In this document: positions 59,177 to 64,000 of the stretch, piece after piece
Position numbering within the stretch: position 1 is the first letter of the stretch
How the letters are laid out: the number at the start of each line of letters is the position of its first letter
Source: Streptomyces sp. Ncost-T10-10d
GTDB lineage: Bacteria > Actinomycetota > Actinomycetes > Streptomycetales > Streptomycetaceae
Assembly: GCF_900091955.1 (NCBI RefSeq)
Contig: NZ_FMDF01000138.1
Coordinates: 1-64,000, forward strand
DNA: 64,000 bases
Direction: 5' to 3'
The notes under the pieces: model-generated
The model's input: the letters and a program-made list of their open reading frames with translations, nothing else
Told to the model about the DNA's origin: nothing
The model's database searches: none
Translations under genes and position numbers: made by a program

Positions 59177-59320
59177 CTAGTGGAAGTCGGAGAAGAGCAG
59201 ACCGAAGAAAATCCACAGAGGGATGCCGAGCACGGCGAGCACGGTGATCGCCAGCCCGGCCAGGCAGCCGCACCCCGTCAGCCGGTTGCTGGTTCTCGCG
59301 TACTCATCGTCGTCCCCCAC
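59177..59320 (-). CDS. Small single-pass membrane protein (47 residues)
   Basis: A short frame from GTG at 59320 to TAG at 59177. It has an acidic N-terminus (GDDDEYARTSNR), a GCGCLAG turn, then a strong hydrophobic helix (LAITVLAVLGIPLWIFFGLL) and a short end (FSDFH). Codon third positions are mostly G/C. It follows the YccF-type gene on the same strand, 45 bases after its stop, and the hydrophobic/acidic pattern is not random. No family assignment; the start could lie further upstream because no good ribosome site is seen. Confidence 0.55.
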   Translation of the reverse strand: MGDDDEYARTSNRLTGCGCLAGLAITVLAVLGIPLWIFFGLLFSDFH

Positions 59321-59364
59321 GCCGCCATTGAACCGCGTCCCCTGCCAGGGGACGACGACAGTTC

Positions 59365-59766
59365 CTAGCGGGATCCGAACGCTTCATCGGTCGGGACCAC
59401 CTCTCGGCCCAGCGGCATGAGCGAGATGGGGATCATCTTCAGGTTTGCCCAGCCGAAAGGGATTCCGATGATCGATACGAACAGCGGGATGCTCGTGATC
59501 AGGTGCCCCAGCGCGAGCCACCACCCGGCGAAGACGAGCCAGATCACGTTACCGACGCACGAGGGCGCACCCGCGTCGGGCCGCTCCACGGTGGTCCGCC
59601 CGAATGGCCACAGCACGTAGCCGGCGATTCTCAGCGAGGCGATGCCGAACGGGATCGTCACGATCAGGACGAAGCAGATGATCGCAGCGAGCAGGTAGCC
59701 AAGGGCCATCCAGAACCCACAGAACACCACCCACAAGACGTTCAGGATCAGCTGTACGAGCTTCAT
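59365..59766 (-). CDS. YccF-domain membrane protein
   Basis: A 133-residue protein with two YccF-like repeats, each a helix pair ending in a glycine/proline turn: NVLWVVFCGFWMALGYLLAAIICFVLIVTIPFGIASLRIAGYVLWPFGR and NVIWLVFAGWWLALGHLITSIPLFVSIIGIPFGWANLKMIPISLMPLGR. Function is unknown. ATG at 59766 has GGAAGG 10 bases upstream; GTG at 59772 is possible. The gene is convergent with htpX. Confidence 0.9.
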   Translation of the reverse strand: MKLVQLILNVLWVVFCGFWMALGYLLAAIICFVLIVTIPFGIASLRIAGYVLWPFGRTTVERPDAGAPSCVGNVIWLVFAGWWLALGHLITSIPLFVSIIGIPFGWANLKMIPISLMPLGREVVPTDEAFGSR

Positions 59767-59877
59767 GATCACTAGCCTTCCGCGAGTTTCGCCTGTCAGG
59801 GCTGTTCAAAGCCAGTATCGGTCCCGGAACCCGAGAGGGCTCGCCTGACTGTCAGTGCCGGCGTCCACCATGAATCC

Positions 59878-60288
59878 ATGAACGACACCGAGCAGTTGCC
59901 GGCAGCCGCGGAGAAGACCGCACGCACCACCCCGCGCTGGGAGAAGTACCCCCTCCCGGAGCCTCTGACCGCCGAGGGCGTCGCGTGTGCCGAGGCCGCC
60001 CTCGGCTTCGCCCTGCCGCCGCTGCTCACCGCCCTGCACACCCGGATCGCCGACGGCGGCTTCGGACCGGAGTACGGTCCGAAGCCACTGATCGGCGACC
60101 GGGCTCCGGACGGGGAGGAGTCCTTCGAGCCGAACGCCGACGAGCCGGAGCACGCCTGGTACGTGGACCAGCCCGACCTCGCACAGCGGCTGCGCAGCTG
60201 GCTGGACGGCACCGCGTGGTACTCCGAGGAGTCCGAGGACGAAGGGGCCGATCTGGCACCCTGGCCGGATTTCAGCGCCCGCGTATGA
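59878..60288 (+). CDS. SMI1/KNR4 (SUKH)-like small protein
   Basis: A 136-residue acidic protein whose middle, ACAEAALGFALPPLLTALHTRIADGGFGPEYGPKPL, has the SMI1/KNR4 (SUKH-superfamily) pattern of an early helix, LPP turn and NGGFGP-like loop. SUKH proteins often act as immunity proteins to toxins, but no toxin gene is present beside it, so the role is open. The rest is short compared with the family (130-180 residues). Confidence 0.65.
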   Translation: MNDTEQLPAAAEKTARTTPRWEKYPLPEPLTAEGVACAEAALGFALPPLLTALHTRIADGGFGPEYGPKPLIGDRAPDGEESFEPNADEPEHAWYVDQPDLAQRLRSWLDGTAWYSEESEDEGADLAPWPDFSARV

Positions 60289-60394
60289 CCCATGGACGGG
60301 CAGGTGTGGCGCACTCGCGGACCGCGCACTGCAACCGCCCGACCGGCAGGAACGTCTTGGATTCCAAGACCGAGTGACGGGTAGGTTCGCACGC

Positions 60395-60667
60395 ATGAGC
60401 ATCATTGGCTGGATCATTCTCGGACTGCTTGCCGGCGCCATCGCCAAGGTCCTGCTCCCGGGCCGAGACCCGGGCGGCCTGGTCGGCACCACCCTCATAG
60501 GGATCATCGGTGCCTTCCTCGGCGGCTGGATATCGTCGCGCTTCCTCGACCGACCGATCTCCAACGACTTCTACGACACGGCCACTTGGGTCGCGGCCAT
60601 CGGCGGTTCGCTGGTCCTGCTGATCGTCTACCGGCTGCTCTTCGGGAACTCCCGCGAACGCCGCTGA
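60395..60667 (+). CDS. GlsB/YeaQ/YmgE-family small membrane protein
   Basis: A 90-residue protein with three helices and the transglycosylase-associated-protein pattern: IIGWIILGLLAGAIAKVLLPGRDPGGLVGTTLIGIIGAFLGGWI and TWVAAIGGSLVLLIVYRLLFG. Members are stress-induced in many bacteria; the mechanism is unknown. Its end overlaps the convergent alkB gene by 40 bases. Confidence 0.92.
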   Translation: MSIIGWIILGLLAGAIAKVLLPGRDPGGLVGTTLIGIIGAFLGGWISSRFLDRPISNDFYDTATWVAAIGGSLVLLIVYRLLFGNSRERR

Positions 60668-61341
60668 CGCCCGTCAGCGCCTGGGGTGCCCAACCCCGTC
60701 TCGCGCAGGGTCAGATTGAGCCGGCCACGGCTCATCCCCGACGCAGGATCGCCCGTCCCCGGACGGACCTTCGGTACACCGTGGAACGCGAAGCGTGAAG
60801 GGCCGCCGAAGACGAACAGGTCACCGGAGGCCAACTCCACGTCCGTGTAGGGCTTTCCGCGGTTCTCCGTGTTCCCGAAGCGGAAGACACAGGTGTCTCC
60901 GATGCTGAGCGAGACCACCGGAGCGCCGGACCGCTCCTCCTTGTCCTGGTGCATGCCCATCCGCGCCGCGCCGTCGTAGAAGTTGATGAGGGCGGCGTCC
61001 GGCGCGTACATCCGGGCCGCGCTCTCGTCCCCGTACGCCTCTGCCAGTGCCTCCCGTCCCAACTCCGCCAGCCAGTCGGGGAATTCGGCGACCCGCGCAC
61101 CGTTCACATCGTCGGCCGTGCGTGAATACCGGTACGGCTGCCAGTGCCACCCCAGGCAGACCGTCTGTACGGACATCACCCCGCCACCCGGCACCACCGT
61201 GTGCCGCAGCGGCACAGGCCCGCACGCCCATTCCCGGCAGGCCGCCACCAACTTCCTTCGGCGCTCCGGCGGCAGCCACTCGGGCACATGCACGGCCCCC
61301 GGCGCGACGACGGCCCGCGGCCTCGGAAAGAGCCCGGACAT
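60628..61341 (-). CDS. alkB: AlkB-type 2-oxoglutarate/Fe(II) DNA dioxygenase
   Basis: A 237-residue oxidative demethylase of alkylated bases. The iron ligands are the H and D in MGMHQDKEE and a later histidine (FAFHGVPKVRPGTG); the 2-oxoglutarate-binding arginines are in GRLNLTLRE. The substrate loop QTVCLGWHWQPYRYSRTADD matches the AlkB N-terminal part. It starts one base after the stop of ogt, so the two alkylation-repair genes form an operon. Confidence 0.93.
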   Translation of the reverse strand: MSGLFPRPRAVVAPGAVHVPEWLPPERRRKLVAACREWACGPVPLRHTVVPGGGVMSVQTVCLGWHWQPYRYSRTADDVNGARVAEFPDWLAELGREALAEAYGDESAARMYAPDAALINFYDGAARMGMHQDKEERSGAPVVSLSIGDTCVFRFGNTENRGKPYTDVELASGDLFVFGGPSRFAFHGVPKVRPGTGDPASGMSRGRLNLTLRETGLGTPGADGRQRRSREFPKSSR

Positions 61342-61342
61342 G

Positions 61343-61852
61343 TCAGCGCACCGCCAGGGCGCCTTCCAGCCCCAGAAGCTGTTCCTTGCGCTCCAGGCCA
61401 CCCGCGTACCCCCGCAAGGCCCCGTCCGCGCCGATCACCCGATGGCACGGCCGCACGACCAGCAGGGGATTGCGCCCGATCGCCGTACCCACCGCCCGCA
61501 CGCCCGCCCCCGGCGTACCGATCCGTTCGGCGATCTGCCCGTACGACACGGTCTCCCCGTACGGGACAGTGTCCAGCGCCGCCCAGACCCGGCGCTGGAA
61601 GTCTGTGCCCAGGCCGTCCGCGTACACGATGTCGAAGCGGGTCAGCCGCCCCTCGAAGTACTCCCGCAGCTGTGCGGCGATCCCCGCGAAGGCCTCCGGC
61701 GCGTGGACCCAGCCGTCCTGGACGACTGCGGCGCCCTTCTGGCCGGGCAGCGAGAGCGAGGCGAGCGCGACTCCACCGTCCGTGCCGGTGGCCTTCTCGC
61801 CGACCAGCAGCAGCTCACCCAGCGGGCTGTCGACCGTTGCGTACATGGTCAT
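61343..61852 (-). CDS. ogt: Methylated-DNA-protein-cysteine methyltransferase
   Basis: A 169-residue suicide enzyme that removes alkyl groups from O6-methylguanine. The active-site motif is VVRPCHRVIG with cysteine at 136; the DNA-reading helix is FQRRVWAALDTVPYGETVSYGQIAERIG and the asparagine hinge is IGRNPLLV. ATG at 61852 has AGGGACG just upstream. It is the first gene of the ogt-alkB operon. No Ada regulator is nearby. Confidence 0.95.
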   Translation of the reverse strand: MTMYATVDSPLGELLLVGEKATGTDGGVALASLSLPGQKGAAVVQDGWVHAPEAFAGIAAQLREYFEGRLTRFDIVYADGLGTDFQRRVWAALDTVPYGETVSYGQIAERIGTPGAGVRAVGTAIGRNPLLVVRPCHRVIGADGALRGYAGGLERKEQLLGLEGALAVR

Positions 61853-61875
61853 GACTCGTCCCTCTCCTTGCCCGG

Positions 61876-61910
61876 CATGCCGGATATCGACAGGATCGTC
61901 GTCCGGCATG
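61876..61910 (-). promoter_or_regulatory. Inverted repeat in the ogt leader
   Basis: Outer arms CATGCCGGA/TCCGGCATG, then inner arms CGAC/GTCG (three bulged bases on one side), forming a 13-bp interrupted stem directly upstream of the ogt ribosome site. It could be an operator or an mRNA hairpin affecting translation. Confidence 0.5.
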
Positions 61911-62038
61911 GACAAGTCTGCGTCCCCCGCTCCGCCGCGACCGGCGGTATTCGGACATTGCGTCCCGGGTACGGGGCGGGGCGGCGCATCCCGCTCCGCG
62001 CCACCCCGTGCCCGGAAGGCGCACGGCCTGCCGGAGGC

Positions 62039-62527
62039 CTACCGGTAGTTCACGAACTGCACGGCGAAGTCGAAGTCCTGGCCCTTCAGCAGCGCCTGCA
62101 CGGCCTGCAGATCGTCCCGGCTCTTCGAGCTGACCCGCAGCTCATCGCCCTGGACCTGCGCCTTGACGCCCTTCGGGCCCTCATCGCGAATGATCTTCGC
62201 CACCTTCTTGGCGTTCTCCTGGGAGATGCCTTCCTCGATCGTGGCGAAGATCTTGTACTCCTTGCCGGACAGCTGCGGCTCGCCCGCGTCCAGAGACTTC
62301 AGCGAGATGCCGCGCTTGATCAGCTTGGACTGGAAGATGTCGAGGATCGCCTTGACCCGCTCCTCGCCGTTCGCCTCCATCAGGATCTTCTCGCCGGACC
62401 AGGAGATCGAGGCGCCGGTGCCCTTGAAGTCGTAACGCTGCGAGATTTCCTTGGCGGCCTGGTTGAGGGCGTTGTCGACCTCCTGCCGCTCGACCTTCGA
62501 GACGATGTCGAAACTGGAGTCGGCCAT
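62039..62527 (-). CDS. yajQ: YajQ-family nucleotide/cyclic di-GMP-binding protein
   Basis: A 162-residue protein matching YajQ along its length: [94 protein letters not shown]. Some relatives bind cyclic di-GMP and RNA. The ATG at 62527 is the family start; the frame is open upstream without conservation. It is codirectional with ogt-alkB but separated by about 185 bases. Confidence 0.95.
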   Translation of the reverse strand: MADSSFDIVSKVERQEVDNALNQAAKEISQRYDFKGTGASISWSGEKILMEANGEERVKAILDIFQSKLIKRGISLKSLDAGEPQLSGKEYKIFATIEEGISQENAKKVAKIIRDEGPKGVKAQVQGDELRVSSKSRDDLQAVQALLKGQDFDFAVQFVNYR

Positions 62528-62741
62528 GACGTGTGGCTCCTTGTATCGGGGGTGCTGGGAAACGGGGTGCATGCGGGCGGCTGCGGGCCTGTCGGCCCCG
62601 CGCCGCCGATCAAAGCCTAGCCACCCACGCCCGATCGGGCCGCTGATCAATCCAGTGGCGTAGCACCCCCGGGCATCGGGTATCGTTTACGTCGTTGCCA
62701 CGGAGCACCGCCGAAAAGCGGTTCTCACGGCAGCAATCCCC

Positions 62742-62823
<82 letters not shown>

Positions 62824-62829
62824 CATAGT

Positions 62830-62867
62830 AAGGCCCCTGTCCTAAGACAGGGGCCTTCTTTGTTTTT
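62830..62867 (+). terminator. Terminator of the tRNA-Tyr transcript
   Basis: Arms AAGGCCCCTGTC / GACAGGGGCCTT, 4-base loop, then a T-rich run (CTTTGTTTTT). It is a textbook intrinsic terminator, unusual among the T-less hairpins of this window. Confidence 0.95.
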
Positions 62868-62898
62868 GCTGCGAGAGGTCGTGAAGAGGCTTGTGAAC

Positions 62899-63348
62899 AT
62901 GGAACCTGTGCTGGTCAGCGCCTGTCTGCAGGGCGTGCCCTGCCGCTTCGACGGTCGCGGCAAGGCCTCCGCCGCAGTGACCGGGGCCGTCGGAGACCGC
63001 CGCCCCGTCGCCTTCTGTCCCGAGGTCGCGGCCGGACTGCCCACCCCGCGCCGCCCCGCCGAGATCGTCGGCGGCGACGGCCACGACGTGCTGGACGGCC
63101 GCGCCCGCGTCGTCGACGACACCGGGCACGATGTGACGGAGGAGTTCGTGGACGGCGCCCGGCGGGCGCTGGAGGCCGCGCGCAGGGCCGGGTGCACCGA
63201 AGCGCTGCTGATGGCGCGCAGCCCTTCCTGCGGGCGTGGCACGGTCTATGACGGTACGTTCACGGGCGAGCTCCGCGAGGGCGACGGTGTCACCGCCGCC
63301 CTGCTGGAGCGTCACGGCATCACGGTCCGCCCGGCGCCGGGCGGCTGA
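62899..63348 (+). CDS. DUF523-family protein
   Basis: A 149-residue protein with DUF523 hallmarks: LVSACLQGVPCRFDG at the N-terminus, FCPEVAAGLPTPRRPAEIVGGDG in the middle and ALLMARSPSCGRGTVYDGTFTG near the C-terminus, giving conserved cysteines that may bind a metal or cluster. The function is unknown. ATG at 62899 with GAAGAGG 9 bases upstream; GTG at 62893 is an alternative. Confidence 0.9.
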   Translation: MEPVLVSACLQGVPCRFDGRGKASAAVTGAVGDRRPVAFCPEVAAGLPTPRRPAEIVGGDGHDVLDGRARVVDDTGHDVTEEFVDGARRALEAARRAGCTEALLMARSPSCGRGTVYDGTFTGELREGDGVTAALLERHGITVRPAPGG

Positions 63349-63349
63349 A

Positions 63350-63374
63350 CCGGGGCGGCGGGCCGCCGCCCCGG
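63350..63374. terminator. Bidirectional hairpin between convergent genes
   Basis: A near-perfect GC palindrome, CCGGGGCGGCG and CGCCGCCCCGG around GGC, two bases after the DUF523 stop and 37 bases from the stop of the convergent reductase. Confidence 0.75.
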
Positions 63375-63411
63375 ACCGGGCGTGCAGTCGTCGGAAAGCC
63401 GAACCAACGGC

Positions 63412-64000
63412 TCAGTTCCCCGCCACGTCCTTCACGGCGACCGACACCGGCATGTTGCCCGAGATGAGTTCCAGGGTCAGCCCCGCCGTCGCAGGGGTCT
63501 CCAGCAGCTCCAGCAGCGCTGCCGCCACATCGTCGCGCGGCACCGGTCCGCGGCCGGTCGAGGCGGTCAGGAGGACCATCCCGGTGCCCGCGTCGTTCGT
63601 CAGCATTCCGGGGCGCAGGATCGTCCAGTCGAGTGCGGTCCTGGAGCGCACGTACGCGTCCGCGGCGCCCTTCGCCCGCAGGTAGGCGTCGAAGACCTCG
63701 TCGCCCGGGTGCTCGGGGTCGGCACCCATCGACGAGACCACTACGTAGCGCCGTACGCCTGCCCGTTCCGCCGCGTCCGCGAACAGCACCGCCGCGCCGC
63801 GATCCACCGTCTCCTTGCGTTCCGAGCCGCTGTTCGGGCCCGCGCCGGCCGCGAAGACCGCCGCGTCGGCGCCGCGCAGCACCTCCGCCACCTCCTCCAC
63901 GGAGGCCGATTCGAGGTCCAGGACGACCGGCTCGGCGCCTGCCGCCCGGAGGTCCTGGATCTGTTCCGGATTCCGGATGACGCCTACGGCCTCGTCCCCG
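63412..64000 (-). CDS. NmrA/SDR-type NAD(P)-binding protein, C-terminal part (5' end outside window)
   Basis: The frame is open to the window edge, so the N-terminal nucleotide-binding loop is missing; about 195 residues are present. The visible part matches the YwnB-like atypical SDR group: DEAVGVIRNPEQIQDLRAAGAEPVVLDL, GADAAVFAAGAGPNSGSERKETVDRGAAVLFADAAERAGVRRYVVVSSMGAD, YLRAKGAADAYVRSRTALDWTILRPGMLTNDAGTG and the C-terminal VPRDDVAAALLELLE. Probable NAD(P)H-dependent epimerase/reductase of unknown substrate. Confidence 0.9.
   Translation of the reverse strand, partial: GDEAVGVIRNPEQIQDLRAAGAEPVVLDLESASVEEVAEVLRGADAAVFAAGAGPNSGSERKETVDRGAAVLFADAAERAGVRRYVVVSSMGADPEHPGDEVFDAYLRAKGAADAYVRSRTALDWTILRPGMLTNDAGTGMVLLTASTGRGPVPRDDVAAALLELLETPATAGLTLELISGNMPVSVAVKDVAGN

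Overview
The window is about 64 kb of very GC-rich actinobacterial chromosome, almost certainly Streptomyces. The evidence is strong G/C bias at third codon positions, frequent GTG (and one TTG) starts, overlapping ATGA/GTGA/TGATG junctions, perfect GC-rich hairpin terminators, and the combination nuo operon / recQ / long-chain polyprenyl diphosphate synthase / korAB / second partial nuo cluster. It is a core-chromosome region. I see no insertion sequence, integrase, prophage or CRISPR array.

Layout. (1) 1-9312: the 3' part of the main respiratory complex I operon, nuoG (partial)-H-I-J-K-L-M-N, ended by a 16-bp hairpin. (2) 9447-18994: recQ, a Uma2-family protein, a translationally coupled fumarylacetoacetase/GPP34 pair, a peptide transporter plus CocE-type hydrolase operon, and a divergent polyprenyl diphosphate synthase. 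(3) 19407-25962: a tightly coupled catabolic operon (APC permease, FGGY kinase, GlpA-like dehydrogenase, second FAD oxidoreductase) under a DeoR-type regulator, with a 19-bp tandem repeat in the leader. (4) 26358-31849: LolA-like secreted protein, ABC exporter pair, TetR regulator, HAD phosphatase and a decayed CGNR zinc-finger gene. (5) 31939-38384: several small regulator/target pairs (MerR with a membrane protein, HxlR with an NmrA/QorB-like reductase), a lipoprotein, a small secreted protein, a FAD monooxygenase and RarD. (6) 38372-47413: a KimA-like APC transporter, the 2-oxoglutarate:ferredoxin oxidoreductase korAB, and a response regulator with two paralogous histidine kinases that share a 310-bp identical segment. 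(7) 47584-57520: a second complex I-like operon with subunits A, B, C, H, I, J, K, L, M, N but no D, E, F or G. (8) 57618-64000: mscL with a C-terminal zinc ribbon, htpX, small membrane proteins, ogt-alkB alkylation repair, yajQ, tRNA-Tyr, a DUF523 protein and the C-terminal part of an NmrA-like reductase.

How the genes fit together. The dominant theme is respiratory energy conversion. Two sets of complex I membrane-arm genes bracket a polyprenyl synthase (a probable source of the menaquinone side chain), ferredoxin-producing KorAB and a two-kinase signalling locus. The most interesting questions are where the second, D/E/F/G-less complex gets its electrons, what the unusual kinase/dehydrogenase operon consumes, and why the two adjacent kinases have been homogenised at the DNA level. 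Starts were chosen from Shine-Dalgarno spacing and junction overlaps. Functions come from reading motifs only; no database search was run.
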